DNA of 46,086 nt from HGM12713 sp045593725. GTDB taxonomy: Bacteria > Bacillota > Clostridia > Oscillospirales > CAG-272. Made by a program: the position numbers and the translations under genes. Shown here piece after piece: positions 30,926-39,626 of the stretch. Within the stretch, counting starts at the first letter, position 1. Each line of letters begins with the position of its first letter. The notes beneath the pieces are model-generated. The model ran no database searches. It was not told where the DNA came from and saw only the letters and a program-made list of their open reading frames with translations. The stretch covers positions 1 through 46,086 of the forward strand of contig JAZNXE010000005.1 of the NCBI GenBank assembly GCA_045593725.1, written 5' to 3'.

Positions 30926-32500
30926 TTATGCTGTCACATCCTCGGTGCCGTTCTTAACAGCCTCGAAGTCCTCCTCGATTTCAGCCGATGGCTTCTTGGT
31001 AAGAAGCGATACTGCAACTATGCAGATAGCAGAGAAGATGAATGCGGGGAGAAGCTCATATATAGCGAACACTCCGCCAAGAGGGCTGAGCACCAGCTTC
31101 CACAGGAATACCATTCCCGCACCGCCTATCATACCTGCCACAGCGCCCGCTTGCGTCGTTCTCTTCCAGAAGAGAGAAAAGAGCATAAGAGGACCGAAGG
31201 TAGCGCCAAAGCCTGCCCAGGCAAAGGATACGATAGTGAAGATTACGCTATTTTCGTCAAGAGCGATGATAGCGGCTATTACAGCGATAGCAAGGAGGGT
31301 TATTCTCGACACCCACATTACCTGCTTGTCACTTGCGTTCTTCTTAAATATTCCCTGAAATACGTTCTTGGAAAATGCAGAAGCGGCAATGAGAAGATAG
31401 GAGTCAGAGGAGCTTATGGTAGCCGCCAGAATTCCTGCCATTACAAATCCCGCAAGAAGGGGAGGAAGAAGCTTTGTGGAAAGAGTGATGAAAATATTTT
31501 CTGCCGCGGATTTTGTTATGTGTGCGTCAGGGAAGAGCTGTCTGCCCATAATTCCTATAAATACTGCAACACCGAGAGAGATAACGACCCAAACTATGGC
31601 GATTCGTCTGGAGCGCTTAAGCTCGTCCTCACGGCGGATAGCCATAAAGCGCAGGAGAACCTGAGGCATACCGAAGTAACCGAGTCCCCAAGCCATCATA
31701 GAAAGAATTGTAAGTAAGCCGTAGGGAGATGCGTTGCCGAAAACAGGTGTTCCCGCAACGACTATCTGCTCGCCCGCCTCGTTGGTCACGGGAGTAGCAA
31801 GACCGAAGAAATCAAGAAATCCGGGGATGTTGTTTGCGTTATCCATAACGGCACCGATACCGCCTGCGCTTACAGTGCCCAAAATGACCACGATTACCAA
31901 AGCTATTATCATTACGATAGCCTGCATAAAATCGGAAGCGCTTTCAGCAAGGAAGCCCCCAAGTATAGTGTAAATAAGCACGAATACCGCGCCCAGAAGC
32001 ATCATTGCTATGTAAGGTGTACCGAAAAGCGTGGAGAAGAGCTTTCCGCAGGTAACGAAGCAGCTTGCCGCATATACCGTGAAGAATATGAGAATGAAAG
32101 CGGCGGAAAGCGTCATAATTACCTTGTTCTTCTCACGGAATCTGTTGGAGAAGAAGTCGGGAAGAGTTATGGAATTATTGGCTCTCAGGCTGTAACGGCG
32201 AAGGCGCTTTGAAACTATAAGCCAGTTGAAGTAAGTACCCACAGCAAGTCCGATGGCAGTCCACGCCGCGTCGGCAAGACCGCACCAGTATGCCACGCCG
32301 GGAAGACCCATAAGAAGCCAACCGCTCATATCGGATGCCTCTGCGCTCATTGCGGTTACCCAAGGTCCAAGAGAACGACCGCCAAGGAAGTAGTTTTCAG
32401 AGCTTGCGTTTGCTCTCTTAGCGAATATGATACCTATACCAATTACAACAGCCATATAGACTATCATCGATATCAATATCTGAATAGTATTTGAGTCCAT
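30926..32500 (-). CDS. putP: Sodium/proline symporter
   Basis: This 524-aa sodium:solute symporter has about 13 membrane helices. The N-terminal FLGGRSLGPWVTAMSAEASD and MSGWLLMGLPGVAYW (about residues 37-72) are close to the PutP consensus, including the sodium-site serine region. The middle has GLGYFGMPQVLLRFMAI. The length is a little above PutP because of an insert near residues 225-250 and an acidic C-terminal tail (EIEEDFEAVKNGTED). Proline is the likely solute but not proven by sequence. AAAGGAG precedes the ATG. It is a single-gene transcript. Confidence 0.9.
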   Translation of the reverse strand: MDSNTIQILISMIVYMAVVIGIGIIFAKRANASSENYFLGGRSLGPWVTAMSAEASDMSGWLLMGLPGVAYWCGLADAAWTAIGLAVGTYFNWLIVSKRLRRYSLRANNSITLPDFFSNRFREKNKVIMTLSAAFILIFFTVYAASCFVTCGKLFSTLFGTPYIAMMLLGAVFVLIYTILGGFLAESASDFMQAIVMIIALVIVVILGTVSAGGIGAVMDNANNIPGFLDFFGLATPVTNEAGEQIVVAGTPVFGNASPYGLLTILSMMAWGLGYFGMPQVLLRFMAIRREDELKRSRRIAIVWVVISLGVAVFIGIMGRQLFPDAHITKSAAENIFITLSTKLLPPLLAGFVMAGILAATISSSDSYLLIAASAFSKNVFQGIFKKNASDKQVMWVSRITLLAIAVIAAIIALDENSVIFTIVSFAWAGFGATFGPLMLFSLFWKRTTQAGAVAGMIGGAGMVFLWKLVLSPLGGVFAIYELLPAFIFSAICIVAVSLLTKKPSAEIEEDFEAVKNGTEDVTA

Positions 32501-32551
32501 TGATATTGCTCCTTTTTAGTTTTTATTCCAAAAATAAATATATTAAATTCA

Positions 32552-32580
32552 ATTATATCACAAAAACGACAAAATGTAAA
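32552..32580 (-). promoter_or_regulatory. Promoter of putP
   Basis: On the minus strand TTTACA (32575-32580), 17-base spacer, TATAAT (32552-32557), with TGTGA just ahead of the -10 box. Confidence 0.8.
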
Positions 32581-32610
32581 TAGATAATTTGGGCATTGAA
32601 TTAAAATTTT

Positions 32611-32928
32611 TTATTTTAGGAAAATATCGAATACTCTTTCAAGGACGAAAACGGTCACGCAGGCAGACACGCTGACGAAAAACAGACCCTTCCCGAGGTA
32701 TGCCAAAATAATGGCGGTAAGGAAGGCTATAAGTCCAGCAAGTGGATAGCCCGTAGCGTCAACTATGGCGGGGAAGGTCATTACCGCAAGGGTAACGTAG
32801 GGAACGTAATAGAGGAAGGAACGCAGAAAAATGTTTTTTATTGGCTTTCTGATAAGCGTGAGAGGAATTACGCGTATGAGATAAGTGACCGCTGCCATAC
32901 AGAATATGTATATCCATATCTTATTCAT
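32611..32928 (-). CDS. azlD: AzlD family branched-chain amino acid export subunit
   Basis: This 105-aa protein has three to four membrane helices. TYLIRVIPLTLIRKPI near residue 15 and the closely spaced helices fit the AzlD family, the small partner of AzlC in export of branched-chain amino acids or related compounds. It overlaps azlC by eight bases, so the two subunits are made together. No clear terminator follows. Confidence 0.9.
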   Translation of the reverse strand: MNKIWIYIFCMAAVTYLIRVIPLTLIRKPIKNIFLRSFLYYVPYVTLAVMTFPAIVDATGYPLAGLIAFLTAIILAYLGKGLFFVSVSACVTVFVLERVFDIFLK

Positions 32929-33640
32929 TTTGTGACACCTCCTTTTCCTTGATTGGGAACAGGAGCGCCGCGCCTACCGAAATGACAACGGTGATTATTA
33001 TAACTCTTATGCCCTCGGGTATCTGAGACACTAAGGGAAGCTTCGCAAAGGCAAAGGAAACTGCAAAGCTTAAGAGCACCAGAGCCGCAACTATCTTGTT
33101 TTTCTTCGCTTCGGGAATGAAAACAGAGATGAACATACCAAAAAGTCCCACGCCAAGAGCCGTGACTATACTTGCGGGTAATATCTCGCCGAGCAATGCA
33201 CCGAACATAGTACCCGAGGTCCATCCGCAGGTTGCTACCACGAATGCACCGTAAGTGAAATAGGGGCTTACGTACCCGTCAAGACCTATTGATATTCCGA
33301 ATATCTCGTCCGTGACGGTAAAGCCCAACAGAAGCCTTTTCAGAATTGACGTGTTAGGCTCAAGGCGTTGGCTCAAGGCTGTTGACATAAGCAGATATCT
33401 GGCGTTTGCCACCGCTTCCATAAATATTACCTCAAGATAGGTAGCGCCTGCGGCAATCAGGGTAAATCCCGCGTATTCACCCGCCGAAGCGTTTATGAGC
33501 AGGCTGGTCAGGGATGCCTGAAGCACACCTATCCCTGCTTTTTTTGCTGAAATACCCAAGGCTATGGCTACGGCGAAGTATCCCAGAGAAATTGGAATAC
33601 CGGCGCGCGCCCCCTTGGCAAACCATTGCTTTTTTGTCAT
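32921..33640 (-). CDS. azlC: AzlC family branched-chain amino acid exporter
   Basis: This 239-aa membrane protein has the family motif ARAGIPISLGYFAVAIALG (about residues 8-26), then NASAGEYAGFTLIAAGATY and the conserved LLLGFTVTDEIFGIS region near 110. I start at 33640, where AAAAAGGA lies six bases ahead; an in-frame ATG 36 bases earlier has no ribosome site. Together with AzlD it forms a two-part exporter; the actual substrate is inferred from the family. Confidence 0.9.
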   Translation of the reverse strand: MTKKQWFAKGARAGIPISLGYFAVAIALGISAKKAGIGVLQASLTSLLINASAGEYAGFTLIAAGATYLEVIFMEAVANARYLLMSTALSQRLEPNTSILKRLLLGFTVTDEIFGISIGLDGYVSPYFTYGAFVVATCGWTSGTMFGALLGEILPASIVTALGVGLFGMFISVFIPEAKKNKIVAALVLLSFAVSFAFAKLPLVSQIPEGIRVIIITVVISVGAALLFPIKEKEVSQNE

Positions 33641-33692
33641 TTTGCGTCCTTTTTGTATAGTTAGGTTGGTTCTCAATTTTATTACGCCATAA

Positions 33693-33721
33693 AGTATAGC
33701 ACAGGAGGCTGAATTTGTAAA
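33693..33721 (-). promoter_or_regulatory. Promoter of azlCD
   Basis: On the minus strand TTTACA (33716-33721), 17-base spacer, TATACT (33693-33698). Confidence 0.75.
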
Positions 33722-33841
33722 TAGAATTTTTGGATTTTTAAGGTTTTTGTGCTAACATAGAGGTTGACTCGGTTTAACAGACATTTGAGCATTCAGGCTT
33801 TGAGGGAGGAGGGATTTAAGGTTGGTGATAAGAAAAGAGGT

Positions 33842-34051
33842 CGTTGGCGTACCTGTGATAAAGCAGGTACGCCAACGAAATTCGCCCTTTTGGGCAAGTG
33901 AAATCGCTACGCGATGAAAGATTTGCTCCGCAAATGTGAAATGTTCGCCTCGCGAACGTGGGCAAATTTCATTTCACATCGAACGAAGTGAGATATTTCA
34001 CAATAGGCGATAGCATATTATTTCACGTTTTGCGGTAGCAACACATTTCAC
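33842..34051. repeat. Array of small hairpins punctuated by GTGAAAT / ATTTCAC
   Basis: This lies in the 608-base gap between azlC and the beta-galactosidase gene. It opens with a perfect 14-bp inverted repeat CGTTGGCGTACCTG (33843-33877), then a series of short hairpins (CGCTACGCG, ATTTGCTCCGCAAAT, GTTCGCCTCGCGAAC and others) separated by GTGAAAT twice in the left half (33898, 33936) and ATTTCAC four times in the right half (33971, 33995, 34020, 34045). The whole can fold back on itself. This is a non-coding dispersed palindromic element. Confidence 0.7.
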
Positions 34052-34088
34052 TTATGTATTCACTATACCTTGCAGGACAAGGTGTGTG

Positions 34089-34125
34089 AAAAAGGACAGA
34101 GAAATTCACGTTCTCTGTCCTTTTT
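34089..34125. terminator. Bidirectional terminator in the azlC to beta-galactosidase gap
   Basis: A perfect 15-bp stem AAAAAGGACAGAGAA/TTCTCTGTCCTTTTT with a seven-base loop. It can end transcripts from either side and is related to the icd terminator at 873-911. Confidence 0.85.
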
Positions 34126-34128
34126 GCC

Positions 34129-34176
34129 GTAGGGGCGAACTGCGTTCGCCCGCGGGCGTTCACAGAACGCCCCTAC
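34129..34176. repeat. GTAGGGGCG palindromic repeat (three-stem cruciform)
   Basis: Outer arms GTAGGGGCG/CGCCCCTAC enclose two hairpins, GGCGAAC/GTTCGCC and GGGCGTTC/GAACGCCC. This is a type of short dispersed repeat seen between genes in Clostridia. It lies 70 bases after the end of the beta-galactosidase gene. Confidence 0.7.
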
Positions 34177-34248
34177 GAGATTGGTTTTGTATCGGCAGGT
34201 AGAACCTGCTTTATGGTAGGTACCTCTTCGGTCTCTTTCTTAGTTGAA

Positions 34249-36516
34249 TTAATTTTTTGGTTTGCGTATGCGGTTAAGCTTCTTGTTCATCTTAAGCAGC
34301 TCTTCCTTGGTAAAGGAAATATTCATCATACCCATCATGCTTGTCAGACGGAGAACTGTGAAGCCGCCCATCATCTGCATAAGACCGCTGTCGGCAGAGC
34401 CAAGGTCAACGTCAAATCCACCCGATTTCTTTTCACCCTTTTCGCCCTTCTTGCTTGCGTTCATCTTTTTCTTGAGCTTAAGACCCATTCCCACAAACCA
34501 CAGCTTTCCGCGCTTGGATTGCATAATGTCGGATATCTTATCGTTAAGCGAGAAGCGTCCCTCGGGAGCGTCGATGTCGAACCAGTTAAGGACAGCTCCG
34601 ACCTCGCGCAGCACGTAGTCCATATTCATCTCGTCAACCTTGCGTAGCTTACCCTCGTCGGTAAGCTCACCCGCCTTGGCTACGATGGTGCTTTCGCCCA
34701 CGTTCTTTACGTCGAAGTAGAAGAAGTGGTCGGGAGCGCTCTTTTTGCCAATGCTTTCGCCGTTAACGAAAAGCTCGACCTCGGGCTGGTTGGAGTAAAC
34801 GGTTACCCTTGTAACGTCCTCAACGCGGTCAATATATCTCTTTCCGCAAAGATGTACGAAGGGGTCGTCGGAGAGCCATGCCTTGTAAGCGTAGAAGGCA
34901 TCCTTCTTATACTTTCTGTCCATAGTCACCAGACCCTTGTGGTTCTGTCCGTTCTCACCGCCCTCTGCTCTCGCGTCAGCGCCGAAATCAAACATATTCC
35001 ATACGTGAGTCGCCCACATATATTTGCGGGTAAAGAGCTGCTTGATAAGCTCCTCGTGGTAGTAAGCCTGATATTCTTCAGTATAGTCACCCTGTCTGGG
35101 GTCGCTGGGGGGCAAGTTGAGAGCCTCGCAGCCGTACTCTGATCATCCTATGGCTATGGTTGGGTGGGTTTCGTGGAACTTATCAAACCAAGGTCCGTTC
35201 ATGGTGGTATCACCGCCGTACCAGCCGAAGTAGTGGTTATAAGATACCACGTCGGGTATCTGGAGATAGGGGTCGTCCATCTTGCACATAGAAACCGCCG
35301 CGATTGTAGTCAGACGGGTGCTGTCCATTTCGTGAGCAAGGTCGTTGAGTATGCGGTGGTTCTCAAGAAGGTCCTCGTCCGAACCGCCGATAGATATCTC
35401 GTTTGAAAGTCCCCATACTACGATACTGGGGTGGTTGTAGTTCTGAGTGATAAGCTCCTTCATCTGAGAGATGGTGTTCTCACGACCGCCGGGCATATGC
35501 TTTGAGATATAGGGGATTTCCGCCCATATCACAAGACCCTTTTCATCGCAAAGGTCGTAAAAATACTGGTCGTGCTGATAGTGAGCAAGACGGATAGTAG
35601 TAGCGCCCACCTCCATAATAAGGTCAATATCCTCCTCGTGATGCTCGGGAAGTAGAGCGTTGCCTACGCCAAGTCTGTCCTGATGGCGCGATACACCGCG
35701 GAGGGGATATTCCTGTCCGTTAAGTATAAATCCGTTATCGGGATCTATTCTGAAGCTACGGCAGCCAAAACGGTTGCATACGTTGTCCAGAACCTCGCCG
35801 TTCTCAACTATTTCAACCTCACAGCAGTAAAGATAGGGGTCCTTGCGTCCGTTCCAAAGATGAACGTCCTTAATCTCAAAGGTCACCTTTTTGTCGGTTG
35901 ACTCTATTCTGTCAAGCTCGTTTTCATCCTTGTCATATACGGTATAAACTAACTTTTGTCCTTCACTCAATTCGTTTACGAAAACCTCTACGTCCACAAA
36001 GGCGTTAGCCCCCGACACCTCGGGAGTTATCTTAAGACCCACACCGCCGTAATAGTCAAGGTCAAAGTGAGTCTTGTTGACAGCGATAAGGTTTACGTCA
36101 CGGTACAGACCTCCATAGAAGGTAAAGTCTGCCATCTGAGGATATACCGTTTCATTGGGGGAGTTGTCCACAACAATAGCGAGTGTGCTCTCCTCGGAAA
36201 GCTTGCCCGTAAGGTCAACGCGCCAGGTAGAATATCCGCCGTCGTGGTGAGCCAGCTTTTCACCGTCAAGATATACGTCAGCGGAGGAGTTTGCTCCGCG
36301 TATTTCAAGGTAATAACAGTCAGCCTTGGGAAGGTCTGCCGCCTTAAGTGTCTTAATATAGAGGCAAGAGCCGCGGAAATAATCATTTCCGCCGTCGTGA
36401 CCGTCGGCAGCGTTCCATGTGTGGGGAAGATTTATGGACTCTCCATCTCTGAGAGTAATATCGGCGGTGTCCTTAACAAAGAGCCAGCCCTTGTTGAGAT
36501 TTAGAATGTTTCTCAT
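34249..36516 (-). pseudogene. GH2 beta-galactosidase interrupted by one in-frame TGA
   Basis: Two open stretches in the same frame, 36516-35143 (457 codons) and 35142-34249, together make one full GH2 enzyme. The first half has the sugar-binding jelly roll, the Ig-like domain and most of the barrel, with the acid/base Glu373 in WGLSNEIS. A TGA at 35143-35145 follows PTIAIG, and translation would resume with SEYGCEALN, whose Glu is the nucleophile. Thus the truncated product lacks its nucleophile. TGA is an ordinary stop elsewhere in the window (aconitase, proS, HPr-like gene). No other damage is seen, so this is a recent mutation or a base error. The C-terminus has a Lys-rich linker and a Met-rich tail. 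It follows the symporter gene. Confidence 0.85.
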
Positions 36517-36546
36517 GTTTTTCTCCGTTTCTTTTATATAAGTCTT

Positions 36547-36580
36547 AAAAAACGGCGCACGACGAATAGTCGAGCGCCGA
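36547..36580 (-). terminator. Terminator between the symporter and beta-galactosidase genes
   Basis: GGCGC-CGAC arms pair with GTCG-GCGCC over nine pairs and one mismatch, loop of five, then six Ts on the minus strand. It would reduce or block read-through from the symporter gene into the beta-galactosidase gene. Confidence 0.75.
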
Positions 36581-36591
36581 GTAAGTCAAAT

Positions 36592-38013
36592 TTATGCTAT
36601 ATCGCTGCCATCAGTGCCGCGACCAAGTTCGGCATTCATTTCTTCAAGAGTTTTCTTGTCAAGATTGTAAACAAGACCAAGTCCTATAAACTGGAGCAAT
36701 GCCGAGAATAGGTAGGTAGCCGCTACAAGGTAACGCATACGTACCGCAACCTCCCAAAGCTGATTGCCCTCGTTTTCTCCGACATAGCCCAAAGCTACCA
36801 TTATGATAAGCACTAACGAGGGACCTACGCCCTGAGCAAGCTTACGGAAGAAGGAGTGCAGCGAATAAACTGTACCTTCCTCTCTTTTTCCGGTTTTCCA
36901 CTCGTTATAATCGATAGCGTCACCCATCATTGCCCAGGATACCGTGGAGTATATTCCAAGTCCCAAGGAGAATATAAGCTGTGATACGATATAGAGTATC
37001 AAATCAAGTCCGGTATTGTCAGGGATTACGATAAACAAGGCGCCCGCTGCTACGATTGAGCATATAGAACCAAAGGTAGCAAGCTCCTTTTTACCGAATC
37101 GAGCAACCATTTTTCTTGCCAAAGGAGTAAAGCATACAATGGGTATCATTGCGAAAAGCTGGACTAAACCGGATATCTTTACGTTCTTAAAGTAAGATTG
37201 GAAGATAACGGTTACCGCGGTTGCAGCACCCTGCATACCGATAAACATACCCATAGCCGCAATGGTAGCGCCTACCGCGGGACGGTTCTTCATAAAGTTC
37301 AAAAACGCTTTGAATACGTTGAATTTGGGTTTCTCTTCGTTGAGAGTAATATCCTGCTCAACGCGGATTTCAGTGTTGCGTATCATAAACTGGAAGCATA
37401 TAAAGCCAAGCACACCCATTATGAGAGCCGCAATGAAAACACGCTCACCGATAAGATTATTATTCTCATCATAAATAATGAAGGGAAGGATAACCATAGG
37501 GAGCATATTTCCGAAGATAGAACCAACAGAACGCCAAGCGGAAAGCGAAGCTCTATCCTTAACGTCGTTTGAAATAAGTCCAAGGAGTGAGCCGTAAGGT
37601 ACGTTGGCTACCGTATAGAAGGCATCCCATACTACGTATCCCGCGATAAATATTATCGCTTTAGCCCAAACAGGAGCGTTGGGGAAGGGGAGGAAGCAAC
37701 AAGCTCCTCCGATTATGAGTCCGATAGATCCTGCCCATATGTAGGAAAGGAATTTGTTTCTCTTGTACTTACGTTTGTCGGAGTCAACTATTGAGCCGAT
37801 AAGGGGGTCGTTGATAGCATCCCACACCTGAACAATAATAAGGAGCAGTGCGTACCAAAGGTCCATTCCCATAAACTGTGTCCAGAATATGGACATAGTG
37901 CTTTTTAGAGCAAAGCTCATATTGCATCCAAGGTCGCCCGCCGCATAAGCAAAGCAATCTCTTATGCCGAACGCGCGCTTACCGTTTGCGTCGAGCTTAG
38001 GTTGTTTTTTCAT
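36592..38013 (-). CDS. GPH-family sugar:cation symporter (MFS)
   Basis: This protein of about 473 aa has 12 membrane helices. GIRDCFAYAAGDLGCNMSF near the N-terminus and DAINDPLIGSIVDSDKRKYKRNK (about residues 60-82) are marks of the glycoside-pentoside-hexuronide:cation symporters (MelB/LacS-like). GDAIDYNEWKTGKREEGTVYS near 365 is another. The sugar is probably a beta-galactoside or glucuronide, judging by the GH2 gene downstream. I choose the ATG at 38013, with AAGAGG nine bases ahead; in-frame ATGs at 38037 and 38064 have weak sites but cannot be excluded. Confidence 0.88.
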   Translation of the reverse strand: MKKQPKLDANGKRAFGIRDCFAYAAGDLGCNMSFALKSTMSIFWTQFMGMDLWYALLLIIVQVWDAINDPLIGSIVDSDKRKYKRNKFLSYIWAGSIGLIIGGACCFLPFPNAPVWAKAIIFIAGYVVWDAFYTVANVPYGSLLGLISNDVKDRASLSAWRSVGSIFGNMLPMVILPFIIYDENNNLIGERVFIAALIMGVLGFICFQFMIRNTEIRVEQDITLNEEKPKFNVFKAFLNFMKNRPAVGATIAAMGMFIGMQGAATAVTVIFQSYFKNVKISGLVQLFAMIPIVCFTPLARKMVARFGKKELATFGSICSIVAAGALFIVIPDNTGLDLILYIVSQLIFSLGLGIYSTVSWAMMGDAIDYNEWKTGKREEGTVYSLHSFFRKLAQGVGPSLVLIIMVALGYVGENEGNQLWEVAVRMRYLVAATYLFSALLQFIGLGLVYNLDKKTLEEMNAELGRGTDGSDIA

Positions 38014-38165
38014 ACCTTTTTTCCTCTTTTCAGTCATTTTAAACTCATTATGTCCCTTTGACATAGTAAGCTTTTCTAATTTATATTATAATTTATTTTG
38101 AAAAAAAGCGTGAGTAAAATTTTTATGTTATTTTGTATTTATTTTATGTATTAAAAAAATTTATG

Positions 38166-38194
38166 TTGTAATTATCCAAAAAACGTGTTATAAT
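38166..38194 (+). promoter_or_regulatory. Promoter of the AraC-type regulator gene
   Basis: TTGTAA (38166-38171), 17-base spacer, TATAAT (38189-38194) with an extended TG at 38186-38187. The very AT-rich divergent region 38065-38165 probably also holds the symporter promoter and the regulator's sites, which I cannot pick out. Confidence 0.65.
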
Positions 38195-38255
38195 TAAGTG
38201 GTAGTTTGGGGAAAATTATGCAATAAATATATTAAGGCACTGATGGGAGGTAAAA

Positions 38256-39497
38256 ATGTTTTACGACGGGCAAATGGGCTTTCTCCGTGACGTATTTAAA
38301 AAGTGCAGAGTGCATACGGCGGTGATTGCCAAGGGTGAAATAGGTGAAGTGGTTAAGGATTTCAGATTAGAGCCTGTTTTCGGAGAGAGTCCTTTTTGCG
38401 AGAATAGCCTTAACCGTATGCTGAGTGAGCTGTCACACCGTACTCTGTATAGATTTACGGATACTTTTGGGTTTTGTTATATATATTTTTTGCTCCCATC
38501 ATCCGATAGAGCAACGCTCCTGATGATAGGTCCGTATCTTAATACAGCGCCCTCACCTCAAGAGCTTCTGGAAGTAGGTGAAAAAAACGGAATATCACCA
38601 AAACAGCAGAAGTATCTTGAGGAGTATTTTTCCAGTGTTCCCGTGCTTGGTAAAGAAAATCATCTCTTTATTATGCTTGATACCTTTTGCGAATTGATAT
38701 GGAAGAGTCCTTCCTTCGATATTGTTGACGTAAACAATCCCTCTCATACCTCCAAGGTGTCAATAAGTGACAGCGCGTACGGGGGGGAGCAGGGGGATGT
38801 TCTTGTAAATATGAAGACTATGGAAGCTCGATACGAGCTTGAAAATCAAATGATGCGGGCGGTGTCCTTGGGTCAGCTCCACATGGAGAGGCATATGCTT
38901 TCAGCCTTTTCGGCGCAAGCCTTTGAAAAGCGTGTTTCTGATCTGTCAAGAAACGCAAAAAACTACTGTATAATAATGAATACTCTTTTGCGTAAGGCGG
39001 CGGAAAACGGAGGAGTGCATCCGTTATATCTTGATAAGCTGTCGTCGGAGTTCGCCATGAAAATAGAGAATATGCCCTCGTACCGAGAAAATTCATCACT
39101 TATGCGAGAGATGTTCCGCGCATATTGCCACCTTGTCAGGGAGCATTCAACAAGAGGCTTTTCACAAATTGTCCAAAAAGCTATACTTCTTATAGACTCG
39201 GATATGTCTGCTGATATTTCCCTACATTCGGTAGCTGATAGCTTAGGGGTAAGCGAGGGATATCTTTCCACAGCATTCAAAAGGTCAACAGGGAAGACTA
39301 TGTCTGAATACGTGAGGGAAAAGCGTATAAAATATGCCGCTTATCTTTTGGAAACTACTAACCTGCAGATACAAACGGTGGCTCTTCACTGCGGAATACT
39401 TGACGTCCAATATTTTTCAAAAATATTTAAGCGATATATGAAACAGACTCCCACGGAGTACCGACTTCTGCGCAGAAGGATACAAGAGAAGATATAG
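38256..39497 (+). CDS. AraC-family transcriptional regulator
   Basis: This 413-aa DNA-binding protein has two helix-turn-helix motifs in the last 100 residues: SLHSVADSLGVSEGYLSTAFK (HTH 1) and IQTVALHCGILDVQYFSKIF (HTH 2), closing with the AraC signature KRYMKQTPTEYR. The first 300 residues are a sensor domain without cupin motifs, of a kind not recognised. Divergent orientation to the symporter and GH2 genes suggests it regulates them in response to their sugar. GGGAGG precedes the ATG. Confidence 0.88.
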   Translation: MFYDGQMGFLRDVFKKCRVHTAVIAKGEIGEVVKDFRLEPVFGESPFCENSLNRMLSELSHRTLYRFTDTFGFCYIYFLLPSSDRATLLMIGPYLNTAPSPQELLEVGEKNGISPKQQKYLEEYFSSVPVLGKENHLFIMLDTFCELIWKSPSFDIVDVNNPSHTSKVSISDSAYGGEQGDVLVNMKTMEARYELENQMMRAVSLGQLHMERHMLSAFSAQAFEKRVSDLSRNAKNYCIIMNTLLRKAAENGGVHPLYLDKLSSEFAMKIENMPSYRENSSLMREMFRAYCHLVREHSTRGFSQIVQKAILLIDSDMSADISLHSVADSLGVSEGYLSTAFKRSTGKTMSEYVREKRIKYAAYLLETTNLQIQTVALHCGILDVQYFSKIFKRYMKQTPTEYRLLRRRIQEKI

Positions 39498-39503
39498 AGA
39501 GGG

Positions 39504-39607
39504 CTACTTCATTTAGAAAGAGCAAGAACACGAGAAAGTAACTAATAGAAAACACCGCTTTGCTACCGAATTTGGTAGTAAAGCGGTGTTTTTTGTATAA
39601 ATTCTTA
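39504..39607 (+). repeat. Dispersed repeat of about 105 bp, copy 2, containing a terminator
   Basis: This matches 21831-21935 from CTTCATTTAG to AAATTCTTA. Shared blocks are ACGA/GAAAGTAA, TAATAGAAAA, ACCGCTTTG and TAGTAAAGCGGTGTTTTT. The hairpin within it (39551-39590) has a 17-bp stem AACACCGCTTT...AAAGCGGTGTT and six Ts, so here it serves as the terminator of the AraC-type gene, whose stop is six bases before the repeat. Confidence 0.72.
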
Positions 39608-39626
39608 GGTTGTAATTAAGGATTTC

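Noticed and set aside
33898..34051. CRISPR array suggested by the regular GTGAAAT/ATTTCAC units
   Set aside because: The units are 7 bases, unevenly spaced, change orientation midway and are separated by palindromes, not by unique spacers; no cas genes are near.
35143..35145. Selenocysteine or recoded TGA in the beta-galactosidase
   Set aside because: The position is normally a hydrophobic residue and not a redox cysteine, no convincing hairpin follows the TGA, and TGA ends several other genes here.
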